From NCBI GenBank assembly GCA_963799245.1, contig CAWCWN010000003.1, positions 434,001 to 498,000 on the forward strand: a stretch of 64,000 nt of DNA. Direction: 5' to 3'. Shown one piece after another: positions 1-7,107 of the stretch. Position 1 is the stretch's first letter; each line of letters starts with the position of its first letter. The DNA comes from CAWCWN01 sp963799245 (GTDB lineage: Bacteria; Chloroflexota; Ktedonobacteria; Ktedonobacterales; Ktedonobacteraceae). The notes beneath the pieces are model-generated. The model worked only from the letters and a program-made list of their open reading frames with translations, was not told the DNA's origin and ran no database searches. Position numbers and translations under genes: made by a program.

Positions 1-1362
1 TCCACCAAGCACGCAGCACAGGTAGAGGAACCAGGTAGGCGCGACCAGCTGACCGCGGAGCTGCCTCAGGGATGGACGCAGGCGTACTAGCAGCACTGGC
101 AGATCAAGAAACAGGAGTACCATCGAGATGCACCAGATAAGAGTAGCGGCTGCCTGGGTAACATCATATACCTTGAAGGTGAGCGTTTGCCCCTGCATGT
201 GAAAGAGCAGCGGCCCGAGAAAATACGTAAAAAGAGCGATAGCCAGCACAAGTATGACCTGGAGGCATAGTGCATTCAGGGGGGCCCCGTGGCGATTGAC
301 GCTGGCCAGGCCAGCTGGCAGGCGATGGTCCAGGGCCGCGACCAGTAAGATACGCGCAAAGGCGACGTTGTACATCACGACGACCATGATAAAAAAGCCG
401 ATGAAGATGATACCCACAATGATCGCGACGGCCGGCCCAAAGACGGCGCCCACAGCCGTAAGCGTTGAATATGGAGTATTCGCCGCGGCATGTGGCACGA
501 CTGTCATCACCCCAAATGTGCCTATAAGATAGGCCAGAAGCACAAGCAACGGTCCCCAGCGCAAATAGAGGGCCGGGGCCCGCGGCTGGCGCACCTCAGC
601 AGCCAGGTTTAACGGCACTTCAACACCCAGGAGCGCCAGGATGATAATGCCATAGAGGGCAAAATTTGGAAGGCCAGCGCCCTGGCCCTGCGCGGAGAAC
701 GGCATGCTGGCCGGATGGCCGAGGATTAACCAGGTGACCCCGGCCAGCCCAACGACCACAATAGCTATAGCATAGAGAGCAATAACACCCGCAGCATAGC
801 GCATAACAGTTTTGAGCGGCTGGCTGGCCAGCCAGCCGCTTAGCAGCACCAGGGCGATGACCAGCATGCCCTGCAGTGCCGGCGCCATCAACCAGTTCGC
901 ATAGAGCCCGGCAACCTGCGTGTCGATACCCTGCAGCAGGGTGATGACCGCATCGGCGCCCGAGATGAGCACCAGGATTCCCGGGAACCAGGCGCAAAAA
1001 GCCGCGAAGAAGCCCCAGAGAGGTCCCAGCGCCCGGTGTGTCCATATGTACAGTCCTCCATCGGAGGGCATAAAACGGTTGAGCTGCGCAGAAGCTAGCG
1101 CCCCTGGTACCAGGAAAGTGACGGTTCCCAGTATCCAGTACAGGTACACCGAGGAGCCGGTGCCCTGGATGGCCTGTACCAGAGAGACATTAGGAATGAA
1201 GAGAACGATGGCAATGAAAAGAACCAGCATGTCCACACGCGACAACACTCGCGGTAGAAGCTCATTCAGTCGCTGCTCAGAGCGCAGTGGCTCACCAATA
1301 GCACTCTGTAGCGCGTCCTGCCTCTCCAGATCCGTCCCATCTATGCTCTGCCCAACTCTCAT
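1..1362 (-). CDS. APC-superfamily amino acid permease (C-terminus off the left edge)
   Basis: The frame opens at an ATG at 1362 and stays open to the window edge, giving 454 codons with no stop. Translation gives a short polar N-terminus ending near SEQRLNELLPRVLSRVDM, followed by repeated hydrophobic stretches such as LVLFIAIVLFIPN and MVVVMYNVAFARILLVAA, typical of a 12-helix APC transporter. The GG(L)YIWTHRALGP segment near residue 100 matches the second-helix loop of APC amino acid permeases. A GGAG ribosome site lies 7-8 nt before the ATG. An insertion sequence sits about 80 bp upstream and may have moved distal promoter elements. The substrate cannot be told. The missing end is only a window effect. 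Confidence 0.85.
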   Translation of the reverse strand, partial: MRVGQSIDGTDLERQDALQSAIGEPLRSEQRLNELLPRVLSRVDMLVLFIAIVLFIPNVSLVQAIQGTGSSVYLYWILGTVTFLVPGALASAQLNRFMPSDGGLYIWTHRALGPLWGFFAAFCAWFPGILVLISGADAVITLLQGIDTQVAGLYANWLMAPALQGMLVIALVLLSGWLASQPLKTVMRYAAGVIALYAIAIVVVGLAGVTWLILGHPASMPFSAQGQGAGLPNFALYGIIILALLGVEVPLNLAAEVRQPRAPALYLRWGPLLVLLAYLIGTFGVMTVVPHAAANTPYSTLTAVGAVFGPAVAIIVGIIFIGFFIMVVVMYNVAFARILLVAALDHRLPAGLASVNRHGAPLNALCLQVILVLAIALFTYFLGPLLFHMQGQTLTFKVYDVTQAAATLIWCISMVLLFLDLPVLLVRLRPSLRQLRGQLVAPTWFLYLCCVLGG

Positions 1363-1443
1363 AGCAAATCTCCAGGATATGAGAAAACCTCTGCTAGTCG
1401 CCAGTAGTGTAACAGCTATAAAAACAAATGTAAATACGGGTCA

Positions 1444-1453
1444 TCTTACTGCG
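1444..1453. repeat. Target-site duplication, left copy (ISAs1-type element)
   Basis: TCTTACTGCG directly precedes the left terminal repeat and is repeated exactly right after the right terminal repeat at 2750-2759. A 10-bp duplication is in the range known for ISAs1-family insertions. Confidence 0.9.
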
Positions 1454-1477
1454 CAGGGTCTGTGAATTATTGCTGAG
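1454..1477 (+). repeat. Left terminal inverted repeat of the ISAs1-type element
   Basis: Matches the reverse complement of 2726-2749 with two mismatches (T/C at the sixth base, A/G near the inner end). Confidence 0.9.
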
Positions 1478-1484
1478 AGCCAAA

Positions 1485-1540
1485 GGCTCCAGAAAAGGAT
1501 AAGATAGAAAGACCAATCTTTATCTTTTCCCAAAGGAGCC
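1485..1540 (+). promoter_or_regulatory. Hairpin that would sequester the transposase ribosome site
   Basis: GGCTCC (1485-1490) pairs with GGAGCC (1535-1540), and GGATAAGATA (1497-1506) pairs with TATCTTTTCC (1521-1530) with one mismatch. The 3' arm contains the AAAGGAG ribosome site (1532-1538) of the ATG at 1548. RNA entering from outside the element would fold and hide this site, as known for other insertion sequences such as IS10 and IS50. The role here is inferred. Confidence 0.6.
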
Positions 1541-1547
1541 TTCTCTC

Positions 1548-2736
1548 ATGTATTGTATCGTACAGCGTCGTGTCCTCCCATCTCTGACAGAAGAAGAACG
1601 ACAGCACCTACTTACCCAGGCTCATCTGCATTCACTGGTCGAGATGCTGGAAGCCATCCCAGACCCCCGAGGCAAACACGGCTTACGCTATGATCTGCCG
1701 TATCTGCTCACCTGTCTGATTGCCGCTCTGGTGTGCAATTGTCAGAGCACAGAAGCCGTGAGCCAATGGTGCCGTGAACACATCGACCTCCTCCAAGACC
1801 TCTTTGGTCCCCGTTTGTTTTTCACACGAAGTCGGGTCCTTGTATCGCTGGGTGCTTCCTCAGATCAGCGCTGAGGCGGTTGAGCAGGTGCTCTCGATGT
1901 GGGTCAAGGCCACCAGCCTCGCCTCTCCCACCGATCCCCTCGCCGTCGATGGCAAAACGGTGCGAGGGGCCAGAACGGCTGAACGAGATGCCCCCCATCT
2001 GCTTTCCTGCTTCACGCACCACAGCAAAGAAGTCTGGGCCCAGCTCGCTGTGGGCGAAAAAACCAACGAGATCCCAGAAGCCCGCAAACTGCTTCCCACC
2101 CTGCCCATTAGTGGACGGGTCTGTACCTTTGATGCGCTGCACTCCCACCGTCAGCTGTGGCGACTCCTGCGTTCGCAGCACGCCTATCCTCTTTTTGTGA
2201 TCAAAGGCAACGAGCCCACACTCCAAGCCGATCTGGCTACTTACTTTGCCGATCCGCACGCTCAGTTCCTGCAAGCGGAGACGAGAGATCGACAGCGCGG
2301 GCGAGTCGAAAGGCGTGCGATCCAGGTCAGTTCTGAGATGGGCTCCTATCTTCAAGCCTGTTGGCCTGGGGTCACCCATGTGGCCCAGCTGACGCGCACT
2401 CGCACCGAAAAGGACAAGACCACGGTCGAAGTCGTCTACCTTATCGCCATCCTGCCATCTGGGTCGGATGGGCCGCAATCCCTCTTGGCACTCAGCCGCG
2501 GGCATTGGGGGATCGAAAACAGTTTACACTCCGTGCGTGATGTGACCTTTGCTGAAGATCGCTCTCGCATCCGCACCGGTCACGCTCCTCAGCTTCTGGC
2601 TGCTTGTCGCAACCTCGCCATTACCCTCATTCACCGCTCAGGATCTTCTCACATTGCCGCTTCGCGTCGCTCGTTTTCCTACCATCCCCGCAGAGCTTTC
2701 GACCTTCTGTTTGCCAGAGCCTCCCCCCAGCAATAA
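1548..2736 (+). pseudogene. ISAs1-family DDE transposase, frameshifted
   Basis: The first part (1548-1874) reads 108 residues and holds the N-terminal DDE_Tnp_1-associated region (EMLEAIPDPRGKHGLRY). The second frame runs from about 1838 to 2736 and carries the catalytic core: LAVDGKTVRGA, DALHSH and the W-G-I-E-N-x-L-H/D-V-T-F-A-E-D signature. Removing one C near GTCCTTG (about 1836-1839) joins the frames as RVLYRWVLPQIS. So a one-base insertion (or two-base deletion) breaks the gene. No slippery heptamer is evident and this family is not known for programmed frameshifting, so I call it a pseudogene or sequence error. The ribosome site AAAGGAG lies 9 nt before the ATG. Confidence 0.88.
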
Positions 2737-2749
2737 TTCACAGGCCCTG
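2726..2749 (-). repeat. Right terminal inverted repeat of the ISAs1-type element
   Basis: Reverse complement matches 1454-1477 at about 22 of 24 positions. It contains the transposase stop codon TAA at 2734-2736. Confidence 0.9.
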
Positions 2750-2759
2750 TCTTACTGCG
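2750..2759. repeat. Target-site duplication, right copy
   Basis: TCTTACTGCG, identical to 1444-1453. Confidence 0.9.
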
Positions 2760-2876
2760 GCTCTGCGTTGCGCAGCGTGCAGTACGAGATCTGGGAAGAA
2801 GACCAGCCGATGCAATCGATGCGCGTAGTGGGGGGATGGCCGGAAGCTTTCCCTCAGCTGGCAGCGGCAGATGTCA

Positions 2877-3614
2877 TTACGCAACCTCCAGCAGGTCGAG
2901 CAGATCGTTGAGGGAGTGGATAAGCAAACAATCGACGTTGTTCGCCTGTAACACCCGCGCCCGGTCGAGCAAGACCGGCGCAATACCGGCTGCTCGCGCG
3001 CCCAACACATCATAGATGTAAGAATCTCCCACATGCAGTGAATAATCGGCAATAGCATTTGCTCGCTGTAACGCCAGCTCATAGAGTGCCGGTGAAGGCT
3101 TGGCGTAGCCGGTCATAGCTGATACAAGCAAGCAGTCAAAATAGGGCGTGAGTTTGAGGCGACTGAGAATAGGGCCAAGCGCAATCCCCCAATCCGAGAT
3201 AACGCCAAGCGTATATTTATGCCTGCGCAGGGTCTCCAGCGTAGGAATGACATCGGGATAGATCTCCCAGCTGGTATGTTTATCAAATTCTTCATTGATG
3301 GCCCTGGCGAGTTGATACAGGCGTGGCTCGTCATGTTCTGCGAGACAGGGGCGCAGCAAGTTCATATAGTAGGCGGTCCAGAATTCAGTGATGGCGGCAT
3401 CGCTGCCCCAGGTATGGCGATTGAAGCGTATATGGCGGTAGTAGTAGTCCTGGGCATCCGCCATGCCTTCCTTCACTGTATCGAGGTGCACGTACAAATC
3501 GAGGCGCTGGCAAACCTGCTGGCAAACCTCGGCTGTTGAGGGGTAGGGGTGTAGCAGCGTAAAGCCTGCATCGATGAAAATGGTACGAATAGATTGTGGT
3601 TGGTCAAAGACCAT
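2877..3614 (-). CDS. HAD-superfamily hydrolase, subfamily IA
   Basis: A 245-residue haloacid-dehalogenase-like protein with a C1-type helical cap. Motif I is FIDAGFTLL with nucleophile D15; motif II is VISDWG (S140); motif III is GYAKPSP (K172); motif IV is GDSYIYD (D197, D202). The residue two after the nucleophile is Gly (D-A-G), not the Asp that serves as general acid in most HAD phosphatases, so ordinary phosphatase chemistry may be weak, or the protein may resemble the HDHD3 or dehalogenase branches. AGAGGTAAGC precedes the ATG. It stands alone, downstream of the IS on the opposite strand. The substrate is unknown. Confidence 0.85.
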   Translation of the reverse strand: MVFDQPQSIRTIFIDAGFTLLHPYPSTAEVCQQVCQRLDLYVHLDTVKEGMADAQDYYYRHIRFNRHTWGSDAAITEFWTAYYMNLLRPCLAEHDEPRLYQLARAINEEFDKHTSWEIYPDVIPTLETLRRHKYTLGVISDWGIALGPILSRLKLTPYFDCLLVSAMTGYAKPSPALYELALQRANAIADYSLHVGDSYIYDVLGARAAGIAPVLLDRARVLQANNVDCLLIHSLNDLLDLLEVA

Positions 3615-3802
3615 GCTTACCTCTCACCGGGGGAGCGGACGGGTGGGGTGAAGAGAACATCCCCACACCCATGCGGATCGACGTTGCATGGGCCGGGACC
3701 GAGCAGTAATCTGTAGGAAGTGTTCAATTCAGAGATAGAAGCCTGAGAAATAGTCAGCTGTCCAGCTAGCATTTGTGCCATTAATGTTGCTTCCTTTCAA
3801 TA

Positions 3803-3827
3803 AGGGACGCACATCCACTGCGTCCCT
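3803..3827 (-). terminator. Hairpin downstream of prfA, possible terminator
   Basis: AGGGACGC and GCGTCCCT form a perfect 8-bp stem with a 9-nt loop, 47 nt past the prfA stop. The following bases on the minus strand (TTATTG) are only a weak U-tract. The rest of the 259-bp gap 3615-3873 shows nothing else. Confidence 0.45.
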
Positions 3828-3873
3828 GTTAAATATGCCTGACCCTTGCTACAGTCGTAGCGGACCTCCTCAC

Positions 3874-4968
3874 CTACCTCATCTTAACTTCCTCCTCAAA
3901 CAGGTGCTGCAATTTATCCGCCTGATCGACCGTGATCAAGGTATCAATAAACTCGTCCAGCTCACCGTTGAGCACACCGGGTAAATTATGCCGTGTCAGA
4001 CCGATGCGATGGTCGGTTACACGATCCTGAGGGAAATTGTATGTGCGAATTTTTTCACTGCGATCGCCGGTCTGTACCTGAGAACGGCGGGTTTTGCTCA
4101 GCTCTTCCTGCCTATGCGCCTCCTCCAGGTCCCACAGACGCGCCTTGAGGACGGTAAGGGCCTTGAGTTTATTTTTGAGCTGCGATTTCTCATCCTGACA
4201 GGTTACCACCAGTCCCGTAGGCAGATGGGTTATGCGCACGGCCGAGTCAGTGGTGTTTACGCTTTGACCGCCATGACCCGTGGAACGGTAGACATCGACG
4301 CGTATATCATTCTCCTTGATATCGATCTGAACGTCATCGTCCGCCTCTGGCAGCACAATTACCTTGGCAGTTGAGGTATGAATACGACCATTGGCCTCGG
4401 TGACCGGCACGCGCTGCACACGGTGGGTACCGCCTTCATATTTCATACGATTATACGCGCCCTTGCCCCTGATGACGAAGGTGATATCTTTCACTCCACC
4501 CTGACCCGTCTCGTTGATATCCAGGATCTCGACCTTCCAGCGCCTGCCCTCGGCGTAGCGACTATACATGCGGAAGAGCTCCCCCGCGAAGAGCGCAGCT
4601 TCATCACCGCCAGCGCCGCCCTGGATGGTAACGATAGCGTTCTTCTCATCCATAATATCTTTGGGCAGGAGCGAGACCTTAACCTCATCAAGTAAACGCT
4701 CTTTATGTGCCCTCAGGCGCTCCAGCTCTTCAAAGGCGAGTTCACGCATCTCGGGATCGTCCCCATCGTACATTTCCTGGGCCTCTGCGATCTGTTTATC
4801 GTTCTCAATCAGCTCGTGATATGTCCGCACGACCTCCTCGAGTTCAGCGTGTTCGCGGCCATAGCGCTGTAAAAGGGAGATGTCTGCGAGTACTTCTGGT
4901 TGCGCCATCAACGAGTTAAGCTCTTCATATCTTTTAGCTAAGCTTGCAAGTTTATCCATTAAGTCCAT
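3874..4968 (-). CDS. prfA: Peptide chain release factor 1 (RF1)
   Basis: A 364-residue RF1 that releases the peptide at UAA and UAG codons. The tripeptide anticodon loop is PVT (residues 188-190, in HRVQRVPVTEANGRIHTST), the RF1 form. The catalytic GGQ is at 233-235 (STGHGGQSVN). Length fits the family. An ATG further upstream (5070) would add 34 residues, but these are unlike RF1; the ATG at 4968 has an AAAGGA ribosome site with 9-nt spacing and starts a normal RF1 N-terminus (MDLMDKLASL). The Gln of GGQ is the expected target of PrmC, whose frameshifted gene lies at 61453-62312. Single-gene unit. Confidence 0.97.
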   Translation of the reverse strand: MDLMDKLASLAKRYEELNSLMAQPEVLADISLLQRYGREHAELEEVVRTYHELIENDKQIAEAQEMYDGDDPEMRELAFEELERLRAHKERLLDEVKVSLLPKDIMDEKNAIVTIQGGAGGDEAALFAGELFRMYSRYAEGRRWKVEILDINETGQGGVKDITFVIRGKGAYNRMKYEGGTHRVQRVPVTEANGRIHTSTAKVIVLPEADDDVQIDIKENDIRVDVYRSTGHGGQSVNTTDSAVRITHLPTGLVVTCQDEKSQLKNKLKALTVLKARLWDLEEAHRQEELSKTRRSQVQTGDRSEKIRTYNFPQDRVTDHRIGLTRHNLPGVLNGELDEFIDTLITVDQADKLQHLFEEEVKMR

Positions 4969-5476
4969 GGGTGTGTTTTCCTTTGCTTGATCTTTTTCTC
5001 TCCATCCCATCCACCCGACAGTTACGCTCGCCAGGCATGCACTCGTTGCTAGCGGCCCTATGTACACCATGGTATCATATTTTTAACGCTGTCTGAACGG
5101 ACGAAATGCAGCTCATTCTATAAAAAAAATAGGGGATTCTGGCAGCGGCGCACCTGATGAGACTTTGCGCCCCGCCGTAGCGCATGGAGCAGGACGCTAC
5201 CCGGCGGCGAGCAGGTAGCGTTCAACAGTGGCACGCACCAGGGCGTGGATATTTGGTAGTTTCTGTATGCTAGGTTTAGCAGTGCGTATACGCGCTTTCA
5301 TAGCTATAGTATAGCACATCCAGCTATTTGCGTTCTAAGTTAAGAGTCCACGAGCAGTTTCATACATGGCGGGCCTGCTCGCCGCCGTGTATGAAACCAC
5401 ACCTGTTCCTTCTGCGTGCTGTAATTAAGCTTCATGCAGGCACTAAGCATCCATTGATAAGGAAAGTGAGGGTTCC
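4969..5476. other. 508-bp divergent intergenic region with two hairpins
   Basis: It separates prfA (minus) from the YtxH-like gene (plus). I see two inverted repeats: ACGCTACC/GGTAGCGT at 5194-5221 (8-bp arms, 12-nt loop) and the much stronger one at 5357-5397. There is no coding frame with a ribosome site and no clear promoter. Confidence 0.5.
5357..5397 (+). promoter_or_regulatory. Long stable hairpin upstream of the YtxH-like gene
   Basis: GTTTCATACATGGCGG (5357-5372) pairs with CCGCCGTGTATGAAAC (5382-5397): 16 bp with one G-U pair and a 9-nt loop. No T-run follows on either strand, so it is not a standard terminator. It lies 80 nt before the next start codon and could be an operator, a leader structure or the remnant of a small mobile repeat. 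Confidence 0.55.
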
Positions 5477-6220
5477 ATGGCACGTAACAAGAGCATTGCA
5501 GATCAACTCAATGGCTATACAGCACAGGATGCCAAAGATAAAAGTAAGGACCTCGCACAAACTACCACCTCCGCAGTACAGGATATAAGCAGCAAGGCCG
5601 TAGACGTGGCCCAGTCAACGGCCTCCAATGTCCAGCAAAATGTGCAGTCCAGCCTGGACGCCATCGAGGGCCTCCTGCGGCGCAGTAATATACAAGCCAG
5701 CAAGAAGGTCAAAAAGAACGTGCGCAATGTCCAGCAGAACACTCAATCCGGCTGGAATAACACGCAGGATCTTCTCCAACTTGCCCTCGGCGTTGCGGCG
5801 GTGCTCCTGGAGACAAATAAGCAGCTGGCGAGCAAGAACCTGAAAAGCGCCAAAAAGAATCTGGGCCAGTTGCAGGGCGCTGTTCAGGATAATGTACAAT
5901 CGGGTCTGGGCTTTGCTCAGGATGTGCTCGGCAGAAGTCAGGATATATTAAATAAAAGCACAAAAAGCGCCGGCAAAAATCTGCAAAAGGTCGGCTCAAA
6001 CGTCAAAGACTTGCAGGATTCCTTAAACGATCGCATCGCAAGCTATCAGCGCAAACGGGCGCGCAACAAATTCTTGTTCCGCTTTGGGCTGGTGGCAGGC
6101 ATTGTGGGGGCGCTGCTGCTGACACCTCAGCCAGGTGCTAAGACGCGCCAGCAGCTGGGCTCTTACTGGCAGGCGCTCGCCCAGCGCTCACAACAGGTGC
6201 TGGACCGCTTTTTGTCCTAG
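5477..6220 (+). CDS. YtxH-like / LEA-like amphipathic repeat protein
   Basis: 247 residues. Residues 1-190 are a polar, Ala/Gln/Asn/Lys-rich helical tract with recurring units of the form NVQQN(V/T)QS(S/G) and (Q)DxLxRSxxxxxKxxKK(N/V), reminiscent of late-embryogenesis-abundant and apolipoprotein-like helices. Near the C-terminus a hydrophobic helix FGLVAGIVGALLLTP is followed by QPGAKTRQQL, the LxPxxGxxTR pattern of YtxH general-stress proteins. The protein is therefore probably membrane-associated and stress-related, which is inference. An AAGGAAAGTGAGG ribosome site precedes the ATG. No gene partner; transcribed alone. Confidence 0.75.
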   Translation: MARNKSIADQLNGYTAQDAKDKSKDLAQTTTSAVQDISSKAVDVAQSTASNVQQNVQSSLDAIEGLLRRSNIQASKKVKKNVRNVQQNTQSGWNNTQDLLQLALGVAAVLLETNKQLASKNLKSAKKNLGQLQGAVQDNVQSGLGFAQDVLGRSQDILNKSTKSAGKNLQKVGSNVKDLQDSLNDRIASYQRKRARNKFLFRFGLVAGIVGALLLTPQPGAKTRQQLGSYWQALAQRSQQVLDRFLS

Positions 6221-6337
6221 CAGTTTTTGATGCGACCTAGCAGCAGGCTGAGGCAGGGTAGATCAGGTGGTAAAGGCAGGAGATCCGCGGGGAATTTGCG
6301 AGGCAATCTCTCTCCCTGCGCATCTCCTGTTATGCTT

Positions 6338-7024
6338 TCAGCCGGGTCTCGTAAGGTGGGCGACGTCATTCATTACAAAAAGGACGCGCTGCTGTCCCGC
6401 TACACGCATCACCGTAATCGAGGTATTCACCGCGGGAAAGAAAAAGTCTTTCTTCAATCCCAGCGCTTCGGCGGCGTAGGCATTGATCACGCCGCCATGG
6501 CAGAACACGATCACCCGCTGGCCGATATGTCTGGCGGCGATCTCGTCCATCGCCTCGACGACGCGCCTGCGAAAGGCCTTCGACGGCTCACTGTGCTCAA
6601 TAGCATCCCAGCTGCCAGCAGTGCCAGCTAAACGCACAATGTCGAGCTGGCGATCTTTAAGGGCCTGGGTTAAGGCGGCCAGGTCCGCGGGGCCGGAGGG
6701 TAAAGGGCGGACCTCGCCCAGCCTGATTTCCTGTATAGCAGGCACAAGTATTGGTGCCAGGTGCAATTGCTCCGCTAAAGGGGCCGCCGTCTGCTGGCAG
6801 CGCAGCAGGGGGCTGCTGTAGATAGCGTCAAAGTGCGTATCTCGCAGGCGCGCAGCCAGGGCCTGGGCCTGCTCTCGCCCGCTGCGGCTGAGCGGCAGAT
6901 CATTATATACGCCGCTGGGAATAATTTCATCTTCATCGGGAATAGCATCACCATGGCGGACAATAAACAGTTCGGCCGCCCGAGTGCGCTGAATTAAAAA
7001 AGGATCTTGCATAGAGTTAAGCAT
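6338..7024 (-). CDS. Histidine phosphatase family protein
   Basis: Phosphoglycerate-mutase-like phosphatase of about 228 residues. The phosphohistidine motif is LFIVRHGDA (H24, R23), with R75 in SSPLLRCQQTA and the second catalytic His in VIVFCHGGVIN (H176). The family hydrolyses phosphomonoesters through a phosphohistidine intermediate; the substrate here cannot be told. The start may be 7024 or the Met codon at 7012: an AGGA lies 1 nt before the first and 13 nt before the second, so neither is ideal. A perfect dyad sits immediately upstream. Converges with the YtxH-like gene. Confidence 0.88.
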   Translation of the reverse strand: MLNSMQDPFLIQRTRAAELFIVRHGDAIPDEDEIIPSGVYNDLPLSRSGREQAQALAARLRDTHFDAIYSSPLLRCQQTAAPLAEQLHLAPILVPAIQEIRLGEVRPLPSGPADLAALTQALKDRQLDIVRLAGTAGSWDAIEHSEPSKAFRRRVVEAMDEIAARHIGQRVIVFCHGGVINAYAAEALGLKKDFFFPAVNTSITVMRVAGQQRVLFVMNDVAHLTRPG

Positions 7025-7028
7025 TTCC

Positions 7029-7051
7029 TACTCTACTAAAATAGTAGAGTA
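7029..7051 (-). promoter_or_regulatory. Perfect dyad abutting the histidine phosphatase start
   Basis: TACTCTACT (7029-7037) and AGTAGAGTA (7043-7051) form perfect 9-bp arms around AAAAT, ending 4 bp before the ATG at 7024. It could be a repressor operator, or a 5' hairpin that controls access to the ribosome site. Confidence 0.5.
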
Positions 7052-7107
7052 TTGGCGCACCCCCTCTCAGAACGAATGCGCTCAACAACTCCTAATAGCT
7101 TGCGGCC

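Larger units (their letters stand above)
1454..2749 (+). mobile_element. ISAs1-family insertion sequence, structurally complete, 1296 bp
   Basis: The ends are imperfect inverted repeats of about 24 bp with two mismatches, each starting CAGGGYCTGTGAATTATTGC (left 1454-1477, right 2726-2749), and the element is bracketed by an identical 10-bp direct repeat. The inside is filled by one transposase gene, whose stop codon lies in the right repeat. The transposase is out of frame near 1838, so this copy is probably not autonomous, but could be mobilised in trans. It lies between the permease and the HAD hydrolase genes and interrupts no gene I can see. Confidence 0.92.

Noticed and set aside
920..1465. 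181-codon plus-strand open frame
   Set aside because: Antisense to the permease; no ribosome site or domain.
1774..1874. Programmed ribosomal frameshift in the ISAs1-type transposase
   Set aside because: No slippery heptamer or downstream stimulator is apparent, and the family normally uses a single frame.
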